A DNA stretch of 64,000 nucleotides from Campylobacter concisus UNSWCS (lineage in GTDB: Bacteria; Campylobacterota; Campylobacteria; Campylobacterales; Campylobacteraceae). Under the pieces are notes generated by a model. That model was not told the origin of the DNA, did no database searches, and was given only the letters and a program-made list of their open reading frames with translations. This document shows, in pieces, positions 9,245 through 16,980 of the stretch. The translations under genes were made by a program, and so were the position numbers. The DNA lies in NCBI RefSeq assembly GCF_000466685.1, contig NZ_ANNG01000006.1, positions 62,001 to 126,000 of the forward strand, written 5' to 3'. The stretch's first letter is position 1. Each line of letters begins with the position of its first letter.

Positions 9245-10555
9245 TTATAGATGGTCTTCTGGAGCGGGAATTATGGGCTCAAGTGGCATATAAAATGTCG
9301 TTGCTTGTGGCTCAGAGTATTTGTTGCCAGCCTCATCTACTGATGATGCTTGGACTGTGTATTCGTTAGTGTCAAGAGTATCCAACACACTACTCTCAGC
9401 TCTCCAGTTACCTTCAGCGTCAGCCTTAGCACTTAGTTTTTCAACCACATGAGCCGGTTTTTCTACCCAAGAATAGTCAAAGGTATTATAAATAACTTCA
9501 GCTTTTGTGATAACTAAATTTATTTCAGCAAATGGCTCTGCCTTACCCTCAATACTTGGCGATGAATCATATTCTCTATTATCTTCTTTTATTATGCCGT
9601 TGTGTGATATATCAGAAAACTCATCGGTAGATATTTTTGTGATAGACAAGGTGCTATTGTTTGTATCAACAGTTATCTCTTGCGTGCTTGTAGCTTTTAG
9701 CTCTTCGCCATTTGCAGCTACTTTGCTAGCTTCGATAGTAAATTTATGATCTCCATCAGCCAAAGGTGAAGTTGGGGTATATGACCAGTTGCCGTCATTA
9801 TCGGCAGTTGTCGTGCCAAGTAGTGGTGCATTTTCACCTTCACCATCAAATATGCTTATAGTAGCGTTTGAAGTAGCCTTGCCAACTAAAGTTGGAGTGT
9901 TGTCGTTTGTGATATGCAGACCTGTTCTTTCAGATGCGCTGTGCTCTAAGATATTATCTCCAACATCAATATGGCGACTTACCGATTCGTCTGTATTACC
10001 AGTCACTACGTTATCATCAACTGCTGTGACAGATACTTCTAGCGTCTGTGGCAATATATTGTTATATGCATTATCTATCGCAGCTGCAAGTGTGTCAAGA
10101 CTAAAGCCCTCCTCGCTTGCGCCACCGCTTACATTTGTAAAAGCCTCTGCGCTAGCGTTTGCTTGAGAACTTAGGTTTTCAAAATTTGCATTGATGTTTG
10201 AGTAGTGACCGCCATTTGCAAAGCTAGCAGCACCAAGGCTAACACCATCTCCACTATTACCACCACCTGCTGAGGCATTACCGCCAGCTGCAGTCTCTTC
10301 AAGATCAGTGATGTTCTTACCATTCAATAGTTGCTCCTGAAGTGAGGCGATCTCTTTGCTGGTCTCATCGCCAGCTTTTTCATTTTCACTATTAAGAGGT
10401 TGCAACTCAACCTTTACGCCGTCTTGCTCTTTTATGACCTCATTGTCATAGATCACGTCGCCTGCTTTTAGAGTTCTTTGATTTCCATTAGCATCTATAG
10501 CGACGATAGCATCCGTGCCGATTATTGATTTGATTAGTCCTTTAACTTTACTCAT
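9245..10555 (-). CDS. short LapA/BapA-like surface protein: retention module plus Ig-like domains, no RTX tail
   Basis: The 436-residue protein starts with a domain (1 to about 52: MSKVKGLIKSIIGTDAIVAI, then LKAGDVIYDNEV) like the N-terminal retention module of giant type I-secreted adhesins such as LapA. Residues 88-92 read TAAGG, matching the site cut by LapG-type periplasmic proteases. A Gly/Ala/Ser-rich linker follows, then two Bap-type Ig-like domains, about 210-300 and 315-425. It ends there, lacking the long repeat array and the glycine-rich RTX C-terminus such adhesins need for secretion. It is therefore either a truncated relic or a mini-adhesin. The ribosome site AAGGAAATGTT precedes the ATG. 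No type I secretion, LapG or LapD gene is in view. Confidence 0.7.
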   Translation of the reverse strand: MSKVKGLIKSIIGTDAIVAIDANGNQRTLKAGDVIYDNEVIKEQDGVKVELQPLNSENEKAGDETSKEIASLQEQLLNGKNITDLEETAAGGNASAGGGNSGDGVSLGAASFANGGHYSNINANFENLSSQANASAEAFTNVSGGASEEGFSLDTLAAAIDNAYNNILPQTLEVSVTAVDDNVVTGNTDESVSRHIDVGDNILEHSASERTGLHITNDNTPTLVGKATSNATISIFDGEGENAPLLGTTTADNDGNWSYTPTSPLADGDHKFTIEASKVAANGEELKATSTQEITVDTNNSTLSITKISTDEFSDISHNGIIKEDNREYDSSPSIEGKAEPFAEINLVITKAEVIYNTFDYSWVEKPAHVVEKLSAKADAEGNWRAESSVLDTLDTNEYTVQASSVDEAGNKYSEPQATTFYMPLEPIIPAPEDHL

Positions 10556-10593
10556 AACATTTCCTTTTTATGTTTTTGGATTTTATACTGTCA

Positions 10594-10666
10594 ATTATAA
10601 GTAAATAGTTTAGTTTATTGCTATTGTACTTTGGTACAATAGTGACATTTTAGATACACGATGTCA
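10594..10666 (-). promoter_or_regulatory. promoter and palindromic operator of the adhesin-like gene
   Basis: Read leftward, TATAAT (10594-10599) is a good -10, 38 bp from the start codon. Just upstream, over the -35 area, CTATTGTAC-TTTG-GTACAATAG (10621-10642) is a perfect 9-bp inverted repeat. Beyond it TGACAT (10643-10648) is mirrored by ATGTCA (10661-10666). The placement suggests binding of one or two dimeric regulators; the regulator is unknown. Confidence 0.55.
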
Positions 10667-10804
10667 TAAATTTTAGAAATAAATTTAATAATAACTTGCC
10701 TTATTTTAGGGATTTAGTTTAAAATTTAAAAAGACAAAAGTTACAAAAAATATTTTTAAATTTTATTTATTTGATTTTAGGTTTTGGGAAATTTGATATA
10801 AAAA

Positions 10805-10880
10805 TGGTGGCCCCGAATGGACTCGAACCATCGACCACTACCATGTCAAGGTAGTGCTCTACCAACTGAGCTACGGGACC
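10805..10880 (-). tRNA. tRNA-Val (anticodon GAC)
   Basis: The leftward strand folds into a full cloverleaf. Acceptor GGTCCCG (10880-10874) pairs with CGGGGCC. The D-arm GCTCAGTTGGTAGAGC is followed by the anticodon stem CTACC/GGTAG around loop TTGACAT, and the T-arm contains GGTTCGAGTCC. CCA is encoded at 10807-10805. Anticodon GAC reads valine codons GUC and GUU. The gene stands alone between the adhesin-like gene and the cytochrome pair. Confidence 0.97.
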
Positions 10881-11104
10881 AAAGATTTGGGATTATATTT
10901 TATTTTCCATTTTATTTAGCTTAATTGCCATTTTCTTTAAAATTTAACTTTATAAAACTAGTCTATATTTTAGTACTCTAAAATATTATTAATGCATATT
11001 TAATCAAACAAGGACTATAATTTTATAAAAATAAGTTTAAATAAAAATATTAGTTTTTCATTGAAATTTGATGTTTATAAAATCTTAATAGAAAGGAAAA
11101 GGGT

Positions 11105-11542
11105 ATGAATAAGCTTAAATTCATCGCTATTTTTGCCTGTTTATTTTCGCTTCATCTCTTTGGTGCCGATATGCCAAAGGGCGATCTAAACGTCACAAAA
11201 GTAGTAGTCTCTGATGAGCTAAGAGCCAAATATAAGATCAAACCTCATCACGAACATCTAAGCTTTGACTGCGTTGATTGTCACCAAAACCAAGGCGATG
11301 ATCCTAGCAAATTTAAAGCGATCGGCGACGCTGGCTGCCTATCCTGTCACAAGAGCAAAAAGCTCTTAGCTCAAAGGCTAAAATTTATGGATACTCTAAA
11401 GGCAAATCCTCATAACTCTGTTCACGATGGTCCGACTTTGTACTGCGACGAGTGCCACAACGAGCACAAACCATCTACAAATATGTGCTCTGAGTGCCAT
11501 GAACACGAGGTGCCACAATGGATGAATGGAGTAACACCATGA
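11105..11542 (+). CDS. periplasmic tetrahaem cytochrome c (flavocytochrome-c haem-domain type)
   Basis: The 145-residue protein has a signal peptide (1 to about 21, ending LFGAD). Four CXXCH sites follow (CVDCH, CLSCH, CDECH, CSECH), plus further histidines for bis-His ligation. Size and spacing resemble the small tetrahaem domain of periplasmic flavocytochrome c reductases (fumarate, urocanate or methacrylate types), which in Campylobacterota are often encoded apart from the flavoprotein. Its stop overlaps the next ATG by 4 bp, so it should take electrons from that NapC-like protein. The flavin subunit expected as terminal reductase is not in this window. Confidence 0.85.
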   Translation: MNKLKFIAIFACLFSLHLFGADMPKGDLNVTKVVVSDELRAKYKIKPHHEHLSFDCVDCHQNQGDDPSKFKAIGDAGCLSCHKSKKLLAQRLKFMDTLKANPHNSVHDGPTLYCDECHNEHKPSTNMCSECHEHEVPQWMNGVTP

Positions 11543-12243
11543 AAATTTCAAAAAAATTACTAGCGCTTATAATCTTCATAAGCGGAATTGTTGGATTTTT
11601 AGTCGTTCTGCCAGTTCATTACGCGCTTAATGAGACGAGTGGGGATAAATTCTGCATCGTTTGCCACGAGATGGACCCTATGGTCATCGCCTACAACGAC
11701 GACATCCACAGCGGCAAGGGCAAAACTGGCATAAAAGCAAGATGCGTGGATTGTCACATACCGCATGACAACATCGCAAAATACGCCCTAACGAAGGCTA
11801 AAAACGGCATTTTAGAGGGCTGGGTGCATTTCTTTGGCGATCCTAATGCTATTGATTGGCACAAAAACCTCAAAAACCGCGAGCATTTTGTCTTTGACAA
11901 CGGCTGCACAAGCTGCCACACAAACGTGATAGATAGCAACAACACTTCAGCGCAAGCTCAAAAGATGCACGCTCACTACAAAAAGCTTCTTGACACCCCT
12001 AAAGAGCTAAAATGTGTAAGCTGCCACTACGACGCAGGTCACGGCGCTGGCTTTAGAAACTATCTTGAGTACTGGAAGCCGTCATATAAAATTTATGATA
12101 AAAAGATGATCGAAAAGAGGATCGAAACTAAGCAAAAATTCTTCAAAGATGAGTACAAACCTACAAAAGACGAAGAAGAATTTTTAAAACAAAAGGCTGA
12201 AAAAGACGCCAAAAAACCAGTCGGCGGTGGCATGGCTGGCTGA
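11539..12243 (+). CDS. NapC/NirT-family membrane tetrahaem quinol dehydrogenase
   Basis: The 234-residue product has one N-terminal membrane anchor (about 8-26) and four haem-c sites (CIVCH, CVDCH, CTSCH, CVSCH). This is the layout of NapC/NrfH/FccC proteins that oxidise menaquinol and pass electrons to periplasmic reductases. I use the ATG at 11539, overlapping the preceding stop as ATGA, rather than the earlier in-frame ATG at 11518, because GGAG lies just before it. A charged Lys/Glu/Asp-rich tail fills the last 40 residues. The next gene, a ruined response regulator, starts on its stop codon. Partner reductase unknown. Confidence 0.9.
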   Translation: MKISKKLLALIIFISGIVGFLVVLPVHYALNETSGDKFCIVCHEMDPMVIAYNDDIHSGKGKTGIKARCVDCHIPHDNIAKYALTKAKNGILEGWVHFFGDPNAIDWHKNLKNREHFVFDNGCTSCHTNVIDSNNTSAQAQKMHAHYKKLLDTPKELKCVSCHYDAGHGAGFRNYLEYWKPSYKIYDKKMIEKRIETKQKFFKDEYKPTKDEEEFLKQKAEKDAKKPVGGGMAG

Positions 12244-12871
12244 TGAAGAAGATATTGTTGCTCTCGAGCGACTTTGAGCAAAATGTCATCCTAAATGCAT
12301 CGCTTTACCGCTTTGGGTTTAGGATGATCCAGCTCAAAAGCGCCAGCGAAGTCATCAAAGACTTTGAGTGCGGCAACAGATATGATCTGTACGTTTTTGA
12401 CGTAAAGGCTAGAAATTTAAACCTCGATCTGGTTAAATTTATAAGAGATAGTCAAAATATCACTCCCATTATGCTTTTGTTAGATGAGAGCGTCCCTAGC
12501 GTTTTTAAGAGGATTTACTACGCTAGGGTTAATGATTTTATCATTAAGCCATTTTGCCCTGAAGAGTTTTTATTTCACGTTTTTAGGCTCTAAATTTGAG
12601 CTAAAAAATGGCCTAGTCTTTGACAAAGACTCCCAGTGCAGTAAGAAAAGAGGACGAGGTCATCTATCTTGGCAAAAAAGAGAGCCAGCTGCTTGAAATT
12701 TTATGCAAAAACTCGCCCCACGTCGTCACCTACGACGAGATAGACTATCACCTATACAAAAACGAAACCTTATCGCAAGACCGCATAAGATCGCTCGTGT
12801 GAGAGATAAGAGCCAAAATTCCCACCATCTGTCTAAAAACCGTGCGAGGCACTGGATATAAGGTGGAGTGA
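12243..12871 (+). pseudogene. broken OmpR-family response regulator
   Basis: The first 116 codons (12243-12593) encode a receiver domain: MKKILLLSSD with the acidic pocket, YDLYVFDVKA with the phosphorylatable Asp, and FIIKPF with the conserved Lys. The coding sense then shifts twice. KFELKNGLVFDKDSQ continues in the +1-related frame after 12590. From about 12635 the third frame gives VRKEDEVIYLGKKESQLLEIL, a clear winged-helix DNA-binding domain. A TGA at 12800-12802 interrupts that domain. Beyond it, EIRAKIPTICLKTVRGTGYKVE completes the OmpR-type C-terminus up to a stop at 12869-12871. Two frameshifts plus a nonsense codon mean decay, not a recent error. It once belonged to the cytochrome operon. 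Confidence 0.88.
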
Positions 12872-13234
12872 GGGGGTTTAGTCAAATTTAGATCTTGTTT
12901 GAAGCTAAAATTCTATACTTTTGGATAAAATTTGCTTAAATTTGTAAAAACTCTTGCCTTGTTTGGCTATTTTGACTTCAACGATTTTCACAGCACCTTT
13001 GATAAATTTGCCTGCCTTTTTTATATTTTAAATAGTAGCAGCGTCTGCTGTATCATATATCTCGCCAAAGCCATATCATTTTTGCCATAACAGCTTTTTG
13101 AAAATTTGCCAAACAGTGCAACTGACATTTAAAATAGCTTGTGATAGCTAATCATAACGGCTTTTCTGTGCGAATTTGTGGCACCATTGCGCCATCAAGA
13201 AAGAATTTGTATAAATTTATAGCAAGAGCTGGCG
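12872..13234. other. gene-free stretch, possibly decayed coding sequence
   Basis: No intact ORF is present in these 363 bp. On the leftward strand, codons around 13020-12905 give GKFIKGAVKIVEVKIAKQGK and a short tail before a stop. This reads like a protein end but is interrupted upstream by stops. It may be the remnant of a gene lost beside the broken regulator. I recognise no family. Confidence 0.3.
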
Positions 13235-14122
13235 TTACACCAACTCTCTTATGTTTTTTGTTAGCTCCAGGCTCGCTTCGATCTCGGCGCGTTTTGCCAT
13301 GACACTCTCGACATTAACGCCGACGTTTATACCAAGCTTTTTGGCAAATTCATAAAGCTCTGCGAAATTTTCAAGGCAAATTTGCGATGCCATAGCTAAA
13401 AAATCATCACATTCAAGCATCCTTTTTTCGCTCTTTTTATCAACGCTTATGCCTAGCCACTTGATAAATTCTAGCGTTTTTGGCGTGCCGCAAGTAGTAA
13501 ATGTCAAAATAATAGGCAAATTTAACCCGCTTTTTGCCACGCTTGTTAGTAAATTTTTAGCCAAATTTATATCAAAAACCGCCTGCGAGATGAAAAATTT
13601 CGCCCCCATTTTGGCCTTTTGGCTCATCCTTTGCTCTTCATCGCCCTTTTTAGCGTGCCTCTCAGCTATACAAACACCGCCCACTACAAGCTCTTTAAAC
13701 TCATCTCTAGCGATCTCATAAGCACGCTCTAGGCTCATTTTAGGCTCTACTTTGCCAGAAGCAACGCCGACAAAGACATTTATATCACTACTACTTTTGG
13801 CTAAATTTGCTCTAAATTCACTCTCATTATATTTATTCGCGACCCTATAAAAGATGCTTGGCGTCTTTAAATTTAGATATTTTGAGTAGTAAATTTCAGG
13901 GCTTAATGTATCACTAAATTCAAAAGTTCGCTCGCTTTTTATGCGGCTACTTTCGTCTTGGATCTCGTAAAGTACCAAGCCGTCAGCCTGCACGTCTGTG
14001 ATCCTCTTATCCCATTTTGCAGCGATCTCTTTAAGTTTTGCCTCGTCAAATTCAGCCTTCGGCGGCGTTAGTCCGTAAAGCACTATGCCACTTTCATTGT
14101 TTATGATCTTATCTTTTAACAT
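13235..14122 (-). CDS. MetF-like (methylenetetrahydrofolate reductase family) protein
   Basis: The 295-residue protein has the TIM-barrel pattern of the MetF superfamily: ITDVQADGLVLYEI near residue 40, VFVGVASGKVEP, and the flavin-barrel segment KMGAKFFISQAVFDI near 170. Position next to metE suggests it takes part in methyl-group supply for methionine synthesis. However the N-terminus reads GIVLYGLTPPKAEFD, where classical MetF has an FEFFPPK-type motif with a catalytic Glu; that Glu appears absent. So it may be a divergent reductase or a MetF-like protein with another job. It is 66 bp downstream of metE on the same strand. Confidence 0.75.
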   Translation of the reverse strand: MLKDKIINNESGIVLYGLTPPKAEFDEAKLKEIAAKWDKRITDVQADGLVLYEIQDESSRIKSERTFEFSDTLSPEIYYSKYLNLKTPSIFYRVANKYNESEFRANLAKSSSDINVFVGVASGKVEPKMSLERAYEIARDEFKELVVGGVCIAERHAKKGDEEQRMSQKAKMGAKFFISQAVFDINLAKNLLTSVAKSGLNLPIILTFTTCGTPKTLEFIKWLGISVDKKSEKRMLECDDFLAMASQICLENFAELYEFAKKLGINVGVNVESVMAKRAEIEASLELTKNIRELV

Positions 14123-14188
14123 TTTCTAACTTTTTTGAAATTTAAATGGAGTTTAGCGCCTAGGCTTGCTAGACGCTAAAAATTTGTA

Positions 14189-16462
14189 TTATAGACCTCT
14201 TACGATCTTGACGGCTTCTACCATATTTTTAAGGCTTGGCTCGACCTCTTCCCATTTTCTAGTTTTTAGGCCGCAGTCTGGGTTGATCCAGAGTTGCTCT
14301 TTTGGCAAGACTTCAAGCAGAGCTTTGATCTGAGTGACGATCTCTTCGACACTTGGCACGCGTGGGCTGTGGATGTCGTAAACGCCAGGTCCGACCTCTT
14401 GTTTGTAGCCAACGGCTTTGAAAATTTTAAGTAGCTCGTTACCACTTCTTGCAGTCTCGATACTGATAACATCAGCATCCATAGCCTCAATGGTCTTAAT
14501 AATATCGTTAAATTCAGAGTAGCACATATGCGTATGGATCTGAGTTTTTGCCTCAGCCGAGCTTACTGAAAGCTTGAAGCAATCAACCGCAAATTTCTCA
14601 TAAGCTGGGATATTTTCAGCTCTTAGCGGATAGCCCTCTTTAAACGCTGCCTCATCGACTTGGATCACTCTGATGCCTGCATCTTGAAGGTCTGCGATCT
14701 CGTCATAGATACAAAGTGCAAGCTGTTTTGCTACCTCGCTTCTTGGAAGATCGTCACGCACAAAGCTCCAGTTTAGCATAGTTACAGGACCTGTTAGCAT
14801 GCCCTTCATTACGTGTTTTGTGATACTTTGAGCGTATTTCATCCACTTAACAGTCATCGGCTCTGGGCGGCTTACGTCACCAAAGAGAAGTGGTGGCTTG
14901 ACGCAGCGGCTGCCGTAGCTTTGTACCCAGCCATTTTGGCTAAATGCATATCCGCTGATCTGCTCGCCAAAGTACTCAACCATGTCGTTTCTCTCTGGCT
15001 CGCCATGTACTAGCACATCTAGGCCGATATCTTCTTGAAATTTCACGCAGTGATCGATATATTTTTTGATGCCTGCTTCATAGGCAGCCGCGTCGATCTC
15101 GCCTTTTTTGAAATTTTGGCGAAGTACGCGAAGATCAACCGTTTGAGGGAAGCTACCTATCGTTGTTGTTGGTAATATGCCGTATTTTAGTGTTTCGCGT
15201 TGAATTTTGATGCGATCTTCAAATTTCTCATCACGCTCAAATTTGCTTAAATTTTTGATGCGTTTTTGAACGCTTTCAGAGTGGATGAGCTTTGAAGTGG
15301 CGCGAGTTTTAACGGCATTTTTGTTCTCTTCGTAAATTTTAGCCTCAGCCTCATTTAGCTTCTCGCCGTTTGCTAGTTTTGTGATGATCTTGATCTCATC
15401 AAGCTTCTCAACCGCAAAGCTTAACCAGCTTTTGATCTCAGGGTTTAAATTTTCTTCATATTTTAGAGTGTATGGCACGTGAAGAAGTGAGCATGAAGTG
15501 CCGATATAAAAGTCTTTGCCGCCTATTTTTTCTGAAATTTCACGAACAAGTTTTACCTTATCATCGATGTTGCTTTTCCAGATATTTCTGCCGTCGATCA
15601 CACCTGCAAATAGCGTCAAATGGCTGTTTTTGATAGTCTCAAGTGCCTCGAAATTTCTCTTGCCGTGGATGAAGTCAAGTGCGATGCCGTAAATTTTAGT
15701 TTTAGCCACTTCGCTAACTGCCTTGATCGCATGCTCAAAATATGTCGCAAACATGATCTTGATGTTGTTTGCGACGCCTGTTAGCTCGTTATAAACCTTT
15801 GTGATAAGTGGCAAAAGGTCGCTTTCGTTTTTGTCTGTTACGAAGATTGGCTCGTCAAACTGCACTAAAATTTCATCATCAAGCTTAGAAATTTGCTCAA
15901 GTAGCTTTTTATACTCGCCTACAAGTGCGTCAAGGTGCTTAAATGGGCAGCTGCCATCAGTCGTCTTTGAAAGAGCCAAAAATGTGATAGGGCCGATCAA
16001 ATTTACCTTGCCCTTTACTCCGTTAGCCTTCGCCTCTTTGTATTCATTTAAAATTTTATCCGCTTTTAGGCTAAATTTACTCTCGCTGCTAAGCTCTGGC
16101 ACGATGTAGTGGTAGTTTGTGTTAAACCACTTTGTCATCTCCATCGCAACGCCACTTTTATTGCCTCTTGAGCAAGCAAAATATTGCTCTAAGCCGCTTA
16201 AATTTGCAAATCTTGGAGGCGTAGCGCCAAAAGCGATGATATTATCAAGCATTAGGTCATAAAATGAAAAATCATTAACGCTAATAGCCGAAATGCCAGC
16301 GTCTTGTTGATATTTCCAGTGTCTTTGACGAAGCGTCTTTGCAGTCTCTTGCAAATTCTCTTCACTAAAGCCCTCTTTACCAGCCCAAAAGCCCTCTAAT
16401 GCGCGCTTTAACTCTCTTTTCTCTCCGATTCTTGGAAAACCTAAAACATAACTTTTTATCAT
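14189..16462 (-). CDS. metE: cobalamin-independent methionine synthase
   Basis: MetE transfers the methyl group of 5-methyltetrahydrofolate (triglutamate) to homocysteine using a catalytic zinc. The 757-residue protein has the duplicated-barrel structure. The N-terminal half starts SYVLGFPRIGEKRELKRALE and the C-terminal half has TTTIGSFPQT, VHGEPERNDMVEYF and IQVDEAAFKEG. Zinc ligands appear in HTHMCYSEF and in the final NPDCGLKTRKW. Length is standard. A strongly structured leader precedes it (16507-16632), and a MetF-like gene follows. Confidence 0.98.
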   Translation of the reverse strand: MIKSYVLGFPRIGEKRELKRALEGFWAGKEGFSEENLQETAKTLRQRHWKYQQDAGISAISVNDFSFYDLMLDNIIAFGATPPRFANLSGLEQYFACSRGNKSGVAMEMTKWFNTNYHYIVPELSSESKFSLKADKILNEYKEAKANGVKGKVNLIGPITFLALSKTTDGSCPFKHLDALVGEYKKLLEQISKLDDEILVQFDEPIFVTDKNESDLLPLITKVYNELTGVANNIKIMFATYFEHAIKAVSEVAKTKIYGIALDFIHGKRNFEALETIKNSHLTLFAGVIDGRNIWKSNIDDKVKLVREISEKIGGKDFYIGTSCSLLHVPYTLKYEENLNPEIKSWLSFAVEKLDEIKIITKLANGEKLNEAEAKIYEENKNAVKTRATSKLIHSESVQKRIKNLSKFERDEKFEDRIKIQRETLKYGILPTTTIGSFPQTVDLRVLRQNFKKGEIDAAAYEAGIKKYIDHCVKFQEDIGLDVLVHGEPERNDMVEYFGEQISGYAFSQNGWVQSYGSRCVKPPLLFGDVSRPEPMTVKWMKYAQSITKHVMKGMLTGPVTMLNWSFVRDDLPRSEVAKQLALCIYDEIADLQDAGIRVIQVDEAAFKEGYPLRAENIPAYEKFAVDCFKLSVSSAEAKTQIHTHMCYSEFNDIIKTIEAMDADVISIETARSGNELLKIFKAVGYKQEVGPGVYDIHSPRVPSVEEIVTQIKALLEVLPKEQLWINPDCGLKTRKWEEVEPSLKNMVEAVKIVRGL

Positions 16463-16506
16463 TTTTATCCTTTATAAATTTCTATTTTTTAATTAAAACT
16501 GCGCCC

Positions 16507-16632
16507 TGCACAGCAACCTTGAATATTTTTATGCAGGTATATCCCTGCGACCCAAACCCCCAGCACGTTCAATGTTGTTGTGCTGCGCACAAGTCTGGGT
16601 CACCCCAAACATGGTGGATGACAGCCACTTCT
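16507..16632 (-). promoter_or_regulatory. structured 5' leader of metE, possible regulatory RNA
   Basis: This stretch is markedly richer in GC than its surroundings and lies 45-170 bp before the metE start. GACCCAAAC (16549-16557) pairs with GTCTGGGTC (16593-16601) over nine positions with one G-U. Inside that stem CAGCAC (16561-16566) pairs with GTGCTG (16580-16585). GCAGG (16533-16537) pairs with CCTGC (16544-16548), and GGTGG pairs with CCAC further upstream. No known SAM, cobalamin or THF riboswitch consensus was recognised. A methionine-responsive leader is inference from position; a dead repeat element is the alternative. Confidence 0.4.
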
Positions 16633-16821
16633 TCTTAGACTAAAGTAAAATTTATAAAAAACCCTGCTAAAAAGGTCTTTGCCAAATTTCAAACACTGCT
16701 TAGTTTTATTTTTAAAAATGCAGTTACAATGCAGCGGACCTGCTAGCAAAAATGGATTTATCTCAATGTGAAAAAATGTAAAATTGTTTAAAAATTTGCG
16801 TGTTTTTTGAAAATCGCTGAT

Positions 16822-16950
16822 ATGTTTTTTGCCGAGATTAACGAGCTTTATGCATGGGACAAGGCATCAGCGTTTTTCCTTTGTAGTGAATTTTTGCCGC
16901 ATTATAAACGCTCTTTGCCAAATTTTTGTTTAAAGTTTGGGCGCTACTAA
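16822..16950 (+). other. small rightward ORF, possible gene fragment
   Basis: A 42-codon frame starting MFFAEINELYAWDK and ending CLKFGRY lies in the otherwise gene-free 16633-16968 interval, opposite in direction to both neighbours. It has no clear ribosome site. It runs into a strong rightward terminator, which suggests the tail of a lost or shrunken gene. No family recognised. Confidence 0.25.
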
Positions 16951-16980
16951 ATTTCGCGCCCAGAGTTTTTAGTCTTTTTT
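16938..16980 (+). terminator. rightward terminator with no intact gene before it
   Basis: TGGGCGC (16938-16944) pairs with GCGCCCA (16956-16962), followed by GAG, TTTTT and then TTTTTT. The T-runs lie only on the rightward side, so it does not suit the leftward dipeptidase gene that ends at 16969. Confidence 0.6.

Noticed and set aside
9507-10166. Rightward frames opposite the adhesin-like gene
   Set aside because: Serine/valine-rich antisense shadows with no ribosome site. The leftward gene has a good start, promoter and recognisable domains.
10805-10880. tRNA-Val as an integration site for the accessory patch at 9.2-13.2 kb
   Set aside because: No partial copy of the tRNA 3' end and no integrase gene were seen nearby.
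16507-16632. SAM, cobalamin, TPP or THF riboswitch before metE
   Set aside because: None of the conserved core words of these classes could be found in the leader, so only an unnamed structured element is claimed.
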